The notes: a model not told the origin generated them from the letters alone. Shown: positions 18,913 through 28,956, counted from the first letter of the stretch. The stretch: 64,000 nt of DNA from Thermoflavimicrobium dichotomicum (GCF_900114055.1 NZ_FORR01000008.1:1-64000), one strand, 5' to 3'. A program made the numbers and translations.

Positions 18913-18953
18913 TATATTTCCGTCAGGATATTTGGTTATATCGGAGGTTATTC

Positions 18954-19796
18954 ATGGAAAAATGGAAGCGGAGTGCACGTCTGGTAGATATGACGAAACA
19001 ATTAATGGCACAACCGCACCAACTAATCCCACTGACTCATTTTGCACAAAAATACGCATCGGCCAAATCGTCAATCAGTGAGGATTTGGCCATTATTGAT
19101 GAGGTCATGTCCAGCGAAGGATATGGTACACTGGAAACAGTCACGGGAGCAGCTGGGGGGGTTCGCTATATTCCTCAAATGAACTTGGCTCATGCCAAAA
19201 AAGTATTGGAGGAATTATGTGAGCGGTTATCCAATCCAGAGAGAATTTTGGCTGGGGGATTTTTATATATGTCCGATTTGTTGGGAGATGTGAATCTTCT
19301 GGATAAAATCGGGCATATATGGGCAACCGTATTTGCAAAAGAAAAAATCGATGTGATCATGACAGTGGAAACGAAAGGGATTCCGCTTGCCTATGCGGTT
19401 GCTTATTACCTCAGAGTTCCTGTTGTTATTGTACGTTATGATTATCGTGTAACTGAGGGCTCTGTCGTAACGGTGAATACAATTACGGGTTCGAGCCGTA
19501 GAATTAAGCAACTATCTCTATCCAAACGGAGCTTGCAGGAAGGTTCACGCGTTTTAATCATTGATGATTTTATGAAAGCCGGTGGCACCATCCGCGGGAT
19601 GATAGAACTCCTTGGTGAGTTTAATGCAGAAGTAGTGGGAGTCGGTGTAATGGTTGATTCGCCAGCTGAAGAAAAATTGGTCGATTCCTATGTATCGTTG
19701 GTGAACATCACGCAAGTAGACACGAAACAACGGCAAATTCATGTAGAGTTTGGGAACTTTTTGCATTTGGAGGGAATGAAACATGAAGAAAATTGA
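18954..19796 (+). CDS. purR: Purine operon repressor PurR
   Basis: A 280-residue protein with an N-terminal winged-helix domain (about 1-74) and a phosphoribosyltransferase-fold effector domain. The PRPP-binding motif is [16 protein letters not shown]. In B. subtilis, PurR binds PurBoxes upstream of purine genes and is released by PRPP or blocked by (p)ppGpp. The ATG at 18954 follows CGGAGG. It overlaps ridA by 14 bases, the conserved purR-yabJ coupling. Confidence 0.96.
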   Translation: MEKWKRSARLVDMTKQLMAQPHQLIPLTHFAQKYASAKSSISEDLAIIDEVMSSEGYGTLETVTGAAGGVRYIPQMNLAHAKKVLEELCERLSNPERILAGGFLYMSDLLGDVNLLDKIGHIWATVFAKEKIDVIMTVETKGIPLAYAVAYYLRVPVVIVRYDYRVTEGSVVTVNTITGSSRRIKQLSLSKRSLQEGSRVLIIDDFMKAGGTIRGMIELLGEFNAEVVGVGVMVDSPAEEKLVDSYVSLVNITQVDTKQRQIHVEFGNFLHLEGMKHEEN

Positions 19797-20157
19797 GACT
19801 GCCCATGCACCACAAGCGATCGGCCCTTACTCTCAGGCGATTGAAGTTGGAGACTTTATTTATACCTCTGGACAGATCCCTTTGACACCTGCAGGCGAAT
19901 TAGCAGGAGCTGACATTGAGACACAAACTCACCAAGTATTGAAAAATATCCAAGCCGTATTGGAAGCAGCTGGTTCTGATTTAAATCATGTTGTAAAGAC
20001 AACCCTGTTCATTAAAGATATGAATCAATTTGCCAAAATCAACGAGATCTATGGTGAGTATTTCAAAGAACACCAGCCTGCACGTTCGTGTGTTGAAGTT
20101 GCTCGTTTGCCAAAAGATGTCCTGATTGAAATGGAAGTTGTTGCATTAAAAAGGTAA
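19783..20157 (+). CDS. ridA: RidA family reactive enamine/imine deaminase
   Basis: A 124-residue Rid/YER057c/UK114 protein. [20 protein letters not shown], the arginine in [12 protein letters not shown] and the C-terminal [10 protein letters not shown] are all present. It hydrolyses reactive 2-aminoacrylate and related imines made by PLP enzymes. The B. subtilis homologue yabJ lies in the same place after purR. The ATG at 19783 lies within purR behind GGAGGGA. Confidence 0.95.
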   Translation: MKKIETAHAPQAIGPYSQAIEVGDFIYTSGQIPLTPAGELAGADIETQTHQVLKNIQAVLEAAGSDLNHVVKTTLFIKDMNQFAKINEIYGEYFKEHQPARSCVEVARLPKDVLIEMEVVALKR

Positions 20158-20194
20158 CGAGATGGAAAATTTTTAATTTATTCCATTTTTTAGG

Positions 20195-20220
20195 AGGAGT
20201 CACTGCCGTTTGTCTCGAAT
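20195..20220 (+). promoter_or_regulatory. Candidate sigma-H promoter of spoVG
   Basis: AGGAGTC (20195-20201), a 12-base spacer, then CTCGAAT (20214-20220) resembles the sigma-H pattern AGGAWWW-N12-RNNGAAT at the correct spacing. spoVG is a classical sigma-H gene in B. subtilis. The AGGAGG could also be read as a stray ribosome-binding site, so this is moderate evidence. Confidence 0.5.
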
Positions 20221-20261
20221 AGGGAAAGTGAGACATCTTTGGAAATAGGTGGTGTATTCCG

Positions 20262-20558
20262 TTGGAGATTACCGATGTTCGTCTTCGTAAAGTAAACCGT
20301 GAAGGTAGGATGCGGGCGATTGCATCCATTACCATTGACAGTGAGTTTGTCGTTCATGATATTCGTGTGATTGATGGGAATAATGGTATGTTTGTAGCCA
20401 TGCCGAGCAAACGGACACCAGATGGAGAGTTTCGTGATATTGCCCATCCCATCTCTCCAATGAGCCGTGAAAAGATCGAAGCAGCTGTTTTAGCGGAATA
20501 TCATAAAGCTGACGCCCCGAAACATGCATTGAATGTATCAGAAAATACAACAGCATAA
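20262..20558 (+). CDS. spoVG: SpoVG, RNA-binding regulator
   Basis: A 98-residue SpoVG protein (97 in B. subtilis) beginning [17 protein letters not shown] and containing [18 protein letters not shown] and DIAHPI. SpoVG binds RNA (and DNA in staphylococci) and influences septation and cortex formation at sporulation. The start is TTG at 20262 behind AGGTGGTG. Confidence 0.96.
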   Translation: MEITDVRLRKVNREGRMRAIASITIDSEFVVHDIRVIDGNNGMFVAMPSKRTPDGEFRDIAHPISPMSREKIEAAVLAEYHKADAPKHALNVSENTTA

Positions 20559-20573
20559 ACTTGAAAAGAATGG

Positions 20574-20597
20574 GAAAACCCTTTGGAGGGGTTTTTA
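20574..20597 (+). terminator. First terminator after spoVG
   Basis: AAAACCC and GGGGTTTTT pair around TTTGGA with a T run in the right arm. Confidence 0.7.
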
Positions 20598-20605
20598 AAT
20601 GGTAT

Positions 20606-20640
20606 AGAGCCCTCTTGCTTTCATGCAAGAGGGCTCTTAT
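20606..20640 (+). terminator. Second terminator after spoVG
   Basis: AGAGCCCTCTTGC and GCAAGAGGGCTCT form a perfect 13 bp stem around TTTCAT and are followed by TATT. Confidence 0.85.
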
Positions 20641-20772
20641 TAGATGTTCAAAAAAATAACTTTCAGTCTCAATGTTTTGTGGAAATAAGTTCAGATGATA
20701 TCTTATTGTAAATGTGCATGCTTTAGGATATATTTGAAAAGGAAGTTTGCGTGGAAACGGGGGCGTGCCAGA

Positions 20773-22161
20773 ATGCAAGACTTATTTGCTGTAATATTAG
20801 CTGCGGGAAAAGGCACAAGGATGAAATCAAACAAACACAAAGTGCTTCATCAAATCTGCGGCAAGCCTATCATTGATCATATTTTGGATAGTTTGGATAA
20901 ACTCGGTGCGGCCAAAACCATTCTGGTCGTTGGGCATTTAAAAGAATCGGTTCAAGAGCATTTGGGAGACCGAGTAATTTTTGCAGAGCAAAAAGAACAA
21001 TTGGGTACAGCACATGCCGTACTGCAAGCGAAACCCATTTTAGCAAATAAAGCGGGGGTCACATTAGTTTTAAATGGTGATCATCCGCTATTTACTGTGG
21101 ATACATTAGCCAAACTGGTGGAAGAACATAAAAGATCAGGAGCAGCTGCAACCGTTTTAACTGCCCGTTTGGATGATCCGACGGGATATGGTCGTATTGT
21201 GCGTCGAGCTGATGGAAGTGTCGAGCGGATTGTGGAACACAAAGATGCAAGTGAAGAGGAGCGTCAGATTAACGAAATCAATACAGGCACGTTCTGCTTT
21301 GATAATGAGAAATTATTTTCTGTTATCGGACTCGTGAATAATGACAATGCACAAGGCGAATATTATCTGCCTGATGTGCTAAGTATTTTGCAGGAGCAGG
21401 GAGAAAAAATTGCTGCCAAAGTGATGGATGATATTAGTGAAGCAATGGGAGTCAATGATCGTGTACAACTGGCACAAGCAGAAGCGGTAATGCGTCAGCG
21501 CATTTTGCGCAAACACATGTTAAATGGTGTGACGATCGTCGATCCTGCTCATACTTATATTGATGCAGATGTAGAAATCGGTCCGGATACCATTATCGAG
21601 CCTGGCACCTTTTTGAGAGGAAAGACTGTGATCGGAAGCGGGTGTCATATCGGTCCGCATTCGGATTTGACCGATGTGGCTGTTGCTGATGATACAACGG
21701 TCAAATATGCAGTCATTGATGGTAGCCAAATCGATGAACAAGCAAAAATTGGTCCATTTACTTATATTCGTCCAGGTTCGCACATTGGTGCACAAACCAA
21801 AATCGGCTGTTTTGTTGATGTGAAAAAGGCGCAAATTGGTAAAGGGACAAAAATATCTCATCTTGCTTACGTAGGTGACGCTGAGGTAGGGGAAAATGTT
21901 AATATCGCTTGTGGTGTCATTACTGTTAACTATAATGGTGTTGACAAAAATCGGACCATCATTCAGGATGGGGCTTTTGTCGGGTGTAATACCAATTTGA
22001 TCGCTCCTGTAACGGTTGAAAAAGGTGCGTACGTTGCGGCTGGTTCCACGATTACCAAAGATGTACCGGAAAACGCTTTAGCAATTGCGAGAGAACGGCA
22101 AGTAAACAAGTTGGATTATGTACCCAAGTTAATGAAAAAAATTAAAAAACAAAATGGATGA
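20773..22161 (+). CDS. glmU: Bifunctional UDP-GlcNAc pyrophosphorylase / GlcN-1-P acetyltransferase
   Basis: A 462-residue GlmU (456 in B. subtilis). The N-terminal uridyltransferase half has VILAAGKGTRMKS and the sugar-binding EINTGTFCF. The C-terminal half is a left-handed beta helix of hexapeptide repeats (about 260-440), with the conserved NYNGVDKNRT. It makes UDP-GlcNAc for peptidoglycan and teichoic acids. The ATG at 20773 matches the family start; its ribosome-binding site (GGGGGCG) is modest. prs follows after 24 bases. Confidence 0.96.
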   Translation: MQDLFAVILAAGKGTRMKSNKHKVLHQICGKPIIDHILDSLDKLGAAKTILVVGHLKESVQEHLGDRVIFAEQKEQLGTAHAVLQAKPILANKAGVTLVLNGDHPLFTVDTLAKLVEEHKRSGAAATVLTARLDDPTGYGRIVRRADGSVERIVEHKDASEEERQINEINTGTFCFDNEKLFSVIGLVNNDNAQGEYYLPDVLSILQEQGEKIAAKVMDDISEAMGVNDRVQLAQAEAVMRQRILRKHMLNGVTIVDPAHTYIDADVEIGPDTIIEPGTFLRGKTVIGSGCHIGPHSDLTDVAVADDTTVKYAVIDGSQIDEQAKIGPFTYIRPGSHIGAQTKIGCFVDVKKAQIGKGTKISHLAYVGDAEVGENVNIACGVITVNYNGVDKNRTIIQDGAFVGCNTNLIAPVTVEKGAYVAAGSTITKDVPENALAIARERQVNKLDYVPKLMKKIKKQNG

Positions 22162-22185
22162 TGGAAATTGGAGGCATGTATTCTT

Positions 22186-23133
22186 ATGTCGGATCAACAA
22201 AGACGTTTACAAATATTTAGTTGTAATTCCAATCCCGATCTGGCTAAAAGTATTTGTGAACACATTGGCATTCCATTGGGAGATGCGCAGGTAGGAAAGT
22301 TTAGTGACGGGGAAATTCATATTAAACTAAATGAGAGCGTTCGGGGTTCCGATGTTTATGTCATTCAATCTACATGTGATCCTGTGAACCAACATTTAAT
22401 GGAACTGCTTGTCATGGTGGATGCACTGCGTCGTGCTTCTGCACGTACCATTAATGTAGTGATCCCATATTATGGGTATGCACGCCAAGATCGCAAAGCT
22501 CGAGCACGTGATCCCATTACAGCCAAACTTGTAGCCAATTTGATCCAAACAGCGGGTGCTGACCGTGTCATTACAATGGATTTGCATGCAACCCAGATCC
22601 AGGGATTTTTTGATATCCCTGTAGACCATTTATTGGGTGTCCCCATTCTGGCCAGCTATTTTAAAGATAAAGGATTGGAAAATATCGTGGTCGTATCACC
22701 TGATCATGGCGGAGTTGTTCGTGCACGGCGTTTGGCTGAGCGCCTTGAAGCGCCCATTGCGATTATTGATAAGAGACGACCTGAGCCAAATGTGGCGGAA
22801 GTCATGAATATTGTCGGAGATGTAGCTGGGCGGACAGCCATTATTATTGATGATATTATCGATACGGCAGGAACAATTACGCTTGCAGCCAATGCTTTGT
22901 TGGATCACGGGGCAAAAGAAGTATATACTTGTTGCACTCATCCTGTTTTTTCTGGTCCGGCCATTGAACGAATCCGTGAATCCAATATTAAGGAAATGGT
23001 TGTAACCGATACGATTCCGCTACCTGATCATAAAAAACTGGACAAAATTAAGGTTCTTTCGGTTGCCTCTCTCATGAGTGAAGCGATTATCCGTGTTCAT
23101 AATGAACAGTCAGTCAGCAAGTTGTTCGATTAA
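22186..23133 (+). CDS. prs: Ribose-phosphate pyrophosphokinase
   Basis: A 315-residue PRPP synthase (317 in B. subtilis). The ATP-binding [12 protein letters not shown], the flexible-loop region with [16 protein letters not shown] and the PRPP motif [14 protein letters not shown] are present. It makes PRPP from ribose-5-phosphate and ATP; PRPP is also the effector of PurR encoded upstream. The ATG at 22186 is preceded by TTGGAGG at a slightly long spacing. rplY/ctc, which follows prs in B. subtilis, is missing. Confidence 0.97.
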   Translation: MSDQQRRLQIFSCNSNPDLAKSICEHIGIPLGDAQVGKFSDGEIHIKLNESVRGSDVYVIQSTCDPVNQHLMELLVMVDALRRASARTINVVIPYYGYARQDRKARARDPITAKLVANLIQTAGADRVITMDLHATQIQGFFDIPVDHLLGVPILASYFKDKGLENIVVVSPDHGGVVRARRLAERLEAPIAIIDKRRPEPNVAEVMNIVGDVAGRTAIIIDDIIDTAGTITLAANALLDHGAKEVYTCCTHPVFSGPAIERIRESNIKEMVVTDTIPLPDHKKLDKIKVLSVASLMSEAIIRVHNEQSVSKLFD

Positions 23134-23142
23134 TAGGAAGTC

Positions 23143-23167
23143 GGGCGCAATCATTGTGGTTGCGCCC
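23143..23167 (+). terminator. Hairpin between prs and pth
   Basis: GGGCGCAA and TTGCGCCC form a perfect 8 bp GC-rich stem around TCATTGTGG. There is no T run, so it may slow or process the transcript rather than end it. Confidence 0.45.
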
Positions 23168-23200
23168 TCATCGCTATGTAAAATGTGGGGGGGAATAACG

Positions 23201-23767
23201 ATGAAGTGGATCGTGGGTCTGGGTAATCCAGGAATCAAGTATGAACAGACTCGCCATAATATTGGCTTTTGGGTGATTGATGAACTAAGTAAACGGTGGG
23301 GAATCCCTGTGCACAAAGAGAAATGGAAATCACTGGTGGGAGAAGGGGTGGTACATGGGGAAAAAGTGTTATTGATCAAACCGCTCACTTTTATGAACAA
23401 TTCTGGAGAAGCAGTTCGCCCAGCGCTAGATTATCTCAAGGGAAATGTGGAAGATCTCGTTGTCATCTATGATGATATGGATCTTCCTTTAGGGCAAGTA
23501 CGCCTGCGACTCAAAGGGAGTGCTGGCGGGCACAATGGAATGAAATCCATGATTGCACACCTGGGAACACAAAATTTTAAACGAATCAGGATTGGCATTG
23601 ATCACCCACCCGTGCAAATATCAGTACCCGATTATGTATTATCTCCTTTTTCCAAAGATGAATGGCCTATTGCTCAAGAAGCGGCACAAATAGCGGCAAA
23701 TGCGGTTGAGCAATGGATCAAAACCGATTTTGTCGATGCTATGAATAAATTTAATGCAAGAAAGTAA
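23201..23767 (+). CDS. pth: Peptidyl-tRNA hydrolase
   Basis: A 188-residue Pth (188 in B. subtilis). WIVGLGNPGIKYEQTRHNIGF holds the catalytic histidine (the block is split as GLGNPGIKYEQ and TRHNIGF), with KPLTFMNNSGEAV, the aspartate in YDDMDLPLG and the SAGGHNGMKSM loop. It frees tRNAs from prematurely released peptidyl-tRNA. The ATG at 23201 follows GGGGGGAA. Confidence 0.96.
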   Translation: MKWIVGLGNPGIKYEQTRHNIGFWVIDELSKRWGIPVHKEKWKSLVGEGVVHGEKVLLIKPLTFMNNSGEAVRPALDYLKGNVEDLVVIYDDMDLPLGQVRLRLKGSAGGHNGMKSMIAHLGTQNFKRIRIGIDHPPVQISVPDYVLSPFSKDEWPIAQEAAQIAANAVEQWIKTDFVDAMNKFNARK

Positions 23768-23792
23768 GAGAGCCTGCGATTGCCTTCTAAGT

Positions 23793-23821
23793 GTATGAAT
23801 GAAAGGATTTTCGGTCATACT
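23793..23821 (+). promoter_or_regulatory. Candidate forespore (sigma-F) promoter of fin
   Basis: GTATG (23793-23797), a 15-base spacer and GGTCATACT (23813-23821) fit the sigma-F pattern GYWTA-N15-GGNRANANT with two mismatches. fin is sigma-F dependent in B. subtilis. Confidence 0.5.
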
Positions 23822-23856
23822 GTTAACCGGAATATTTTTTCTTAGGAGGCATATGG

Positions 23857-24087
23857 ATGGCAATAGAATATATATGTCGCTATTGTCAGATTTACTTGGG
23901 GAGAATTGATCCGGATGGTTTAACAGAAGCGCAATTGGGTTTTGATCAGTTGACCCCAGAGGAACGGAAAGATATAATAACCAATGATATCGATGGTAAC
24001 CAATATGTGCATGTTGTGTGTGAGACATGTCAGGAAGTGTTGGAAAGTTATCCAGAGCGCTCACTTTTGCCTTCTCTTTTTCATTAG
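23857..24087 (+). CDS. fin: Anti-sigma-F factor Fin
   Basis: A 76-residue protein with two zinc-type cysteine pairs, CRYC at residues 7-10 and CETC near residue 55, and the family core LGFDQLTPEERKDII. It matches B. subtilis Fin (YabK), which inhibits sigma-F late in forespore development so that sigma-G can take over. The ATG at 23857 follows TTAGGAGG. Gin and Fin, both in this window, act on successive forespore sigma factors. pth and mfd flank it as in B. subtilis. Confidence 0.93.
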   Translation: MAIEYICRYCQIYLGRIDPDGLTEAQLGFDQLTPEERKDIITNDIDGNQYVHVVCETCQEVLESYPERSLLPSLFH

Positions 24088-24106
24088 AGATGAGGTCGAA
24101 GTGTTT

Positions 24107-24142
24107 TAGTCTTGCCTGTAAGCTGCAAGACTATGCTTTTTC
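24107..24142 (+). terminator. Terminator after fin
   Basis: TAGTCTTGC pairs with GCAAGACTA around a 9-base loop, followed by TGCTTTTTCT. A second weaker hairpin (AGCCTTGGCT/AGCTGAGGCT) with CTTTTC lies near 24292-24325, before mfd. Confidence 0.75.
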
Positions 24143-24359
24143 TCATAAATAGTAAAAACATTCTTCTTTTCTGGCATAGATTCGCTAATCTAATGCTTGA
24201 ATTAAATGGAACGGTATCCATCAATTGATAAGCTTTGTATTAGTTGGGGTGTTCCATGCTCAGGATTCCATTTTCTGACTATATTGAAAACAGCCTTGGC
24301 TATTGCAAGCTGAGGCTTCTTTTCTATTTCATCTAAGTGAAGTTAAGGAGGAACAACGA

Positions 24360-27300
24360 TTGGGCTCATTGAACCATTTGATTAAGCAGGATTATGATTT
24401 TCAGTCAACGGTCATGGGAATCCAGAATCATTTAAAAGAGCAATTGGTAGCAGGTTTGACGGGAACAGCTCGTGCTTTATATGTAGCTGCTATATATGAA
24501 GAAACAAAGCGGCCTGTTTTACTGATTACCCATAATTTAAATCAGGCACAAAAAGTAGCGGAAGATCTGATCGAATTGCTTCCTAAAGAGGAAGTACTTC
24601 TTTACCCGGCAAACGAATTGGTTACCACGGAAATTGCTTTGTCGAGTCATGAGACTTTGGGAGAGCGAATGGATGTTTTGTTTAAATTATCGCAAGGTTT
24701 CAATGGGGTACTTGTTGTGCCTTTTGCGGGATTGCGTAAATTGTTCCCACCCAAAAAGATATTTGATAGAAGCCGCCTTGCTTTTCAAGTAGGAAAAGAA
24801 ATGACCATTGATCATGTGGTAGAGCATTTGTTGAAAATTGGATATGAACGTGTGGAAATGGTAGAGAAAAGAGGAGAATTTAGCCTGCGTGGCGGGATTG
24901 TGGATATTTTCCCTGTTACATTTGTAGATCCAATTCGTATTGAGTGGTTTGACAATGAAATCGATTCCATTCGCTATTTTTCTGTGGTCAATCAACGTTC
25001 GATTGGCAAAATCGATGAAGTGGTTATTCCACCAGCTCGCGAACTCTTTGCTGAAAAAAGTGTATTGGTTCAAGCAGCAGAGCGGGTTGAGCGTTTATTG
25101 GAAGAGCGGTTGTCAGTGATAAAAGATACCCAATTAAAGAAAAAATTGACCGAGAATATTGGTTGGGAGATTGAACAATTAAAGAGCGGTATTTTGTTTA
25201 CAGGCATCTATAAATATATTTCACAGATTTATCCTGAGTGCGAAAGTTTAATTGATTATTTGTCGAAAGACACCATTTTAGTATTGGATGAACCCTCGCG
25301 GATTGCTGAGAGTGCCAAACAAATGGAACGGGAAGAGGGAGAATGGCAAACAGCTCTTTTGCAACAGGGTGAATTTTTACCGCAGCTTAAGTTATCCCTT
25401 TCATATGATGATGTTGTTTTAAAGAAACAACACCAACGTATTTATTTATCTTTGTTTATGAGGCAGATTCCGGGAACACAGCCGCAAAATATTGTGCAAT
25501 TTGTATGTCGTGGAATGCAGCAGTTCCATGGACAAATGCATGTATTAAAGACAGAGTGGGATCGGTGGTTAAAATCAAACTACCGAGTTGTGTTCGTGGC
25601 AAGCAGTGAAGAAAGACTTGAACGGTTAGAACGTGTATTGGCGGATTATGGAATGGAGGTCACACGTGACTATTCCAATCAGGTTCCTGCACCAGGCAAA
25701 CCTGTGATTCGAATTGCTTCTTTACAAAATGGTTTTGAAATGAATACGCTTCGTTTGGCCGTCATCACAGAAACAGAGGTATTCACACAAAAACAGCGTC
25801 GGATCCGTCGTTCTGCTAAACTCGATCATGCCGAAAAAATTAAAGATTACCAAGAATTAAAGCCTGGTGACTACGTTGTTCATGTCAATCATGGAATTGG
25901 ACGTTATGCAGGGATTGAAACATTAAATGTCGGAGGAATGCATAAAGACTACTTACTCATCCAATATGCCGGTAATGATAAGTTGTATGTCCCTGTAGAA
26001 CAGATTGATCAGGTGCAAAAATACGTGGGTAGCGAGGACCGGACTCCCAAAGTATATAGCCTGGGTGGTACGGAATGGAGTAAAGTAAAAAATAAAGTCC
26101 GCAGCTCTGTGCAAGATATTGCCCAGGATCTTATCGAGTTGTATGCGAAGCGTCAACAGGCGAAAGGTTACGCATTTTCAAAGGATACGCCTTATCAAAA
26201 GGAATTTGAAGCGATGTTTCCGTATGAAGAAACACCAGATCAATTGCGATCGATTGAAGAGATTAAACGGGATATGGAATGTAGCCGGCCGATGGATCGT
26301 CTTTTGTGCGGTGATGTAGGATACGGAAAAACTGAAGTCGCTGTTCGTGCCGCATTTAAGGCTGCGATGGATGGAAAACAAGTGGCTGTCCTTGTTCCTA
26401 CGACCATTTTGGCGCAACAGCATTATGAAACTTTTAAGGAACGCTTTGCTGATTTTCCCGTTACCATTGATGTGTTAAGCCGTTTCCGTTCGCGAAAGGA
26501 ACAAAAGGAAACCATTGAAGGTTTGAAAAATGGAACGGTTGATATTGTGATTGGAACGCATCGTTTGCTTTCCAAAGATATTGTTTTCAAGGATTTGGGT
26601 CTGTTGATTATTGATGAAGAGCAACGCTTTGGTGTCAAGCACAAGGAACGGATTAAACAATTAAAACACAATATTGATGTGCTAACGTTGACTGCAACAC
26701 CCATTCCGCGTACACTTCATATGGCCATGATGGGAGTTCGTGATCTGTCTGTGATCGAAACACCACCTGAGAATCGATTCCCCGTGCAAACCTATGTGTT
26801 GGAATACTCTGGGGCATTGGTTCGTGAAGCGATAGAACGGGAACTGGCACGGGGCGGACAGGTATATTTTCTCTACAATCAAGTACAAAATATCGAGCAG
26901 ATGGCTGAACAGATTCGCATGTTGGTACCGGATGCCCGGGTTGCAGTGGCTCATGGGCAAATGTCGGAAAACGAGCTGGAAAAAGTAATGTTGGACTTTT
27001 TAGATGGAGAATATGATGTTCTGGTTAGCACAACAATTATTGAGACAGGTGTAGACATTCCAAACGTAAATACGTTAATTATTTATGACGCGGATAAAAT
27101 GGGCTTATCTCAGTTATACCAATTGCGCGGACGTGTAGGTCGTTCCAATCGAATTGCTTATGCTTACTTTACTTATCAACGGGATAAGGTATTGTCAGAA
27201 GCAGCCGAGAAGCGACTGCAAGCGATTAAAGAATTTACGGAACTGGGTTCAGGTTTCAAGATTGCGATGAGGGATTTGAGTATTCGTGGTGCGGGGAACA

Positions 27301-27905
27301 TTCTCGGTGCAGAACAACATGGTCATATTGCTACGGTTGGATTTGAGCTATATAGCCAGATGTTAAAAGAAGCTGTAGCTGAGCTGCAGGGAAAAGAAGT
27401 AGAGGAGCAGAAGAAAGAACCGCAAATCGAACTCAGTGTCGATGCTTATTTGCCTTCAGAGTATATTCAAGACGAAAAGCAAAAAATCGAATTGTATAAA
27501 AAGATACGCGCAATCTCTACCTTGGATGAAGTGAAAGAGTTGGAAGAGGAGATTGAGGATCGTTTTGGAAATTTGCCTGAACCTGTACAAAGCTTGCTAT
27601 TGGTAGCAAAAATTCGTGCTTATGCCATCAAATATCATGTAGAAAACATTGAGCAAAAAGGGACGGATATTATTTTGAAATTCTCACCCGAACAAACAGA
27701 GCGAATGGATGGTTCCAAGCTGTTCAAAATCGCTCAGCAATTCCCGGGTAGAATTCGTTTTTCGTCTGGTCAGCGAATTGGCGTTATATTCAAAACGAGT
27801 GGGCTAAGTTCAAAAGCCGCGCTGGAATTGGTGGAACAGTTTTTGATCCAATACAAAATGGTTTCCCAAGAGAAAGGAGCAATTGAAAATGTGGCAGTGG
27901 AATAA
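24360..27905 (+). CDS. mfd: Transcription-repair coupling factor
   Basis: An 1181-residue Mfd (1177 in B. subtilis). The UvrB-like N-terminal module spans about 1-350, the RNA polymerase interaction domain about 480-560 (KPGDYVVHVNHGIGRY), and the RecG-like helicase about 600-970 with Walker A GDVGYGKT at 651-658 and DEEQ in the Walker B strand. The TRG region and C-terminal domain follow. It removes stalled RNA polymerase and recruits UvrA. The start is TTG at 24360 with AAGGAGG 8 bases upstream. It overlaps the next gene by 17 bases. Confidence 0.96.
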   Translation: MGSLNHLIKQDYDFQSTVMGIQNHLKEQLVAGLTGTARALYVAAIYEETKRPVLLITHNLNQAQKVAEDLIELLPKEEVLLYPANELVTTEIALSSHETLGERMDVLFKLSQGFNGVLVVPFAGLRKLFPPKKIFDRSRLAFQVGKEMTIDHVVEHLLKIGYERVEMVEKRGEFSLRGGIVDIFPVTFVDPIRIEWFDNEIDSIRYFSVVNQRSIGKIDEVVIPPARELFAEKSVLVQAAERVERLLEERLSVIKDTQLKKKLTENIGWEIEQLKSGILFTGIYKYISQIYPECESLIDYLSKDTILVLDEPSRIAESAKQMEREEGEWQTALLQQGEFLPQLKLSLSYDDVVLKKQHQRIYLSLFMRQIPGTQPQNIVQFVCRGMQQFHGQMHVLKTEWDRWLKSNYRVVFVASSEERLERLERVLADYGMEVTRDYSNQVPAPGKPVIRIASLQNGFEMNTLRLAVITETEVFTQKQRRIRRSAKLDHAEKIKDYQELKPGDYVVHVNHGIGRYAGIETLNVGGMHKDYLLIQYAGNDKLYVPVEQIDQVQKYVGSEDRTPKVYSLGGTEWSKVKNKVRSSVQDIAQDLIELYAKRQQAKGYAFSKDTPYQKEFEAMFPYEETPDQLRSIEEIKRDMECSRPMDRLLCGDVGYGKTEVAVRAAFKAAMDGKQVAVLVPTTILAQQHYETFKERFADFPVTIDVLSRFRSRKEQKETIEGLKNGTVDIVIGTHRLLSKDIVFKDLGLLIIDEEQRFGVKHKERIKQLKHNIDVLTLTATPIPRTLHMAMMGVRDLSVIETPPENRFPVQTYVLEYSGALVREAIERELARGGQVYFLYNQVQNIEQMAEQIRMLVPDARVAVAHGQMSENELEKVMLDFLDGEYDVLVSTTIIETGVDIPNVNTLIIYDADKMGLSQLYQLRGRVGRSNRIAYAYFTYQRDKVLSEAAEKRLQAIKEFTELGSGFKIAMRDLSIRGAGNILGAEQHGHIATVGFELYSQMLKEAVAELQGKEVEEQKKEPQIELSVDAYLPSEYIQDEKQKIELYKKIRAISTLDEVKELEEEIEDRFGNLPEPVQSLLLVAKIRAYAIKYHVENIEQKGTDIILKFSPEQTERMDGSKLFKIAQQFPGRIRFSSGQRIGVIFKTSGLSSKAALELVEQFLIQYKMVSQEKGAIENVAVE

Positions 27906-28905
27906 ACGAGTCATCGCCGGATTCATTGCAGTATTCTTGGCAGGAGCAGTCTTGGCAGGCTGCAATTCAGCCAAAACGGAGGACAAAAAAACGACGGCAA
28001 CAGCAAAACAGGAAAAAGCGGATTCTATTTTACCTTTGGATACTTCAAGCAAGAAAGTGATTGGCGAGTTTCAGAACGGTAAAGTCACAGAGGGAGAACT
28101 GAACCGCTATATTAACATGCTGGGATTTTTGGATTTGCAGGTAAGTATAGCATTGAGCAATCCTGAGATGAAAGCGCGATTAAATGAAGTGAAACAGGAT
28201 ATTCTCAAGGATTATGCGACAAGAAAATGGATTTTGAGTCAAACAAAAGCGGATAGTGAGTCAACCAAAAAAATCGATGATGAGATGAAAAAGATCGAGG
28301 AGATGGCGAAAAACAATTCGGTGACTGCTACTCCGAATGGAAAACCTCCGAAGAATTTGGATGAAGCGATCAAGGGAAAAGGGTTTACCAAAGAAGAACT
28401 GCGTGCTTATGTATTAGAGGAATTACGTATTCGAGACTTTCTGGATCAAAAATTGAAAGGTCAGAAGTATGACCATGTCAAAGTGCAACATATTTTGGTT
28501 TCAACGACAGCGGAAGCAAAAAGATCAGAAGCTGATGCGAAAAAAAGAGCGGATGAGGTAAAGAAAAAATTGGAAGCTGGCGGAGATTTCGCCAAATTGG
28601 CCAAAGAATATTCGGATGATCCAGGTTCTAAAAATCAAAGTGGCTTGATCGAAGGTCCTGCGGATCAGTTTGTGCCTGAATTCGCCAATGCTGCCAAAAA
28701 TTTGCCATTAAATCAAATCAGCGATCCCATTAAGACGGAATATGGTTTCCATGTGCTTAAAGTACTCGAACGAAAGCAAGAGACAGTGGACAAGGCGCCT
28801 GAGCAGTATAAGTATATGAAGCGTTCCAAAGTTTTTGAGGATATCATGAACAAAGAACTGAAATTAAAATCATTCTTGCCGGTTACTAAATCAGCTAAAA
28901 AATAA
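27889..28905 (+). CDS. PrsA/SurA-like foldase lipoprotein
   Basis: A 338-residue secreted lipoprotein. The signal peptide ends in the lipobox LAGC (about residue 25), followed by a Lys/Thr-rich linker, a helical SurA-N-like region (about 60-190) and one parvulin PPIase domain (KVQHILVST, FAKLAKEYSDDPGSK, YGFHVLKVLE). It is expected to help fold secreted proteins outside the membrane. The ATG at 27889 follows AAAGGAG and lies inside mfd, implying co-expression. In B. subtilis spoVT directly follows mfd, while a PPIase gene (yacD) lies between hslO and cysK; here it is absent there. Confidence 0.9.
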   Translation: MWQWNKRVIAGFIAVFLAGAVLAGCNSAKTEDKKTTATAKQEKADSILPLDTSSKKVIGEFQNGKVTEGELNRYINMLGFLDLQVSIALSNPEMKARLNEVKQDILKDYATRKWILSQTKADSESTKKIDDEMKKIEEMAKNNSVTATPNGKPPKNLDEAIKGKGFTKEELRAYVLEELRIRDFLDQKLKGQKYDHVKVQHILVSTTAEAKRSEADAKKRADEVKKKLEAGGDFAKLAKEYSDDPGSKNQSGLIEGPADQFVPEFANAAKNLPLNQISDPIKTEYGFHVLKVLERKQETVDKAPEQYKYMKRSKVFEDIMNKELKLKSFLPVTKSAKK

Positions 28906-28915
28906 AATACAATCA

Positions 28916-28950
28916 ATAAAAAAACAAAGTATTTTTTACTTTGTTTTTTT
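28916..28950 (+). terminator. Terminator of the mfd operon
   Basis: AAAAAACAAAGTA and TACTTTGTTTTTTT pair around TTTTT. Confidence 0.9.
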
Positions 28951-28956
28951 ATATTC

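Noticed and set aside
20329-20778. Antisense open frame of about 149 codons across spoVG and its terminators
   Set aside because: It runs through two strong terminator hairpins and opposite spoVG; no start signal supports it.
23639-24064. Antisense open frame of about 141 codons across pth and fin
   Set aside because: It is opposite two recognised genes and has no ribosome-binding site.
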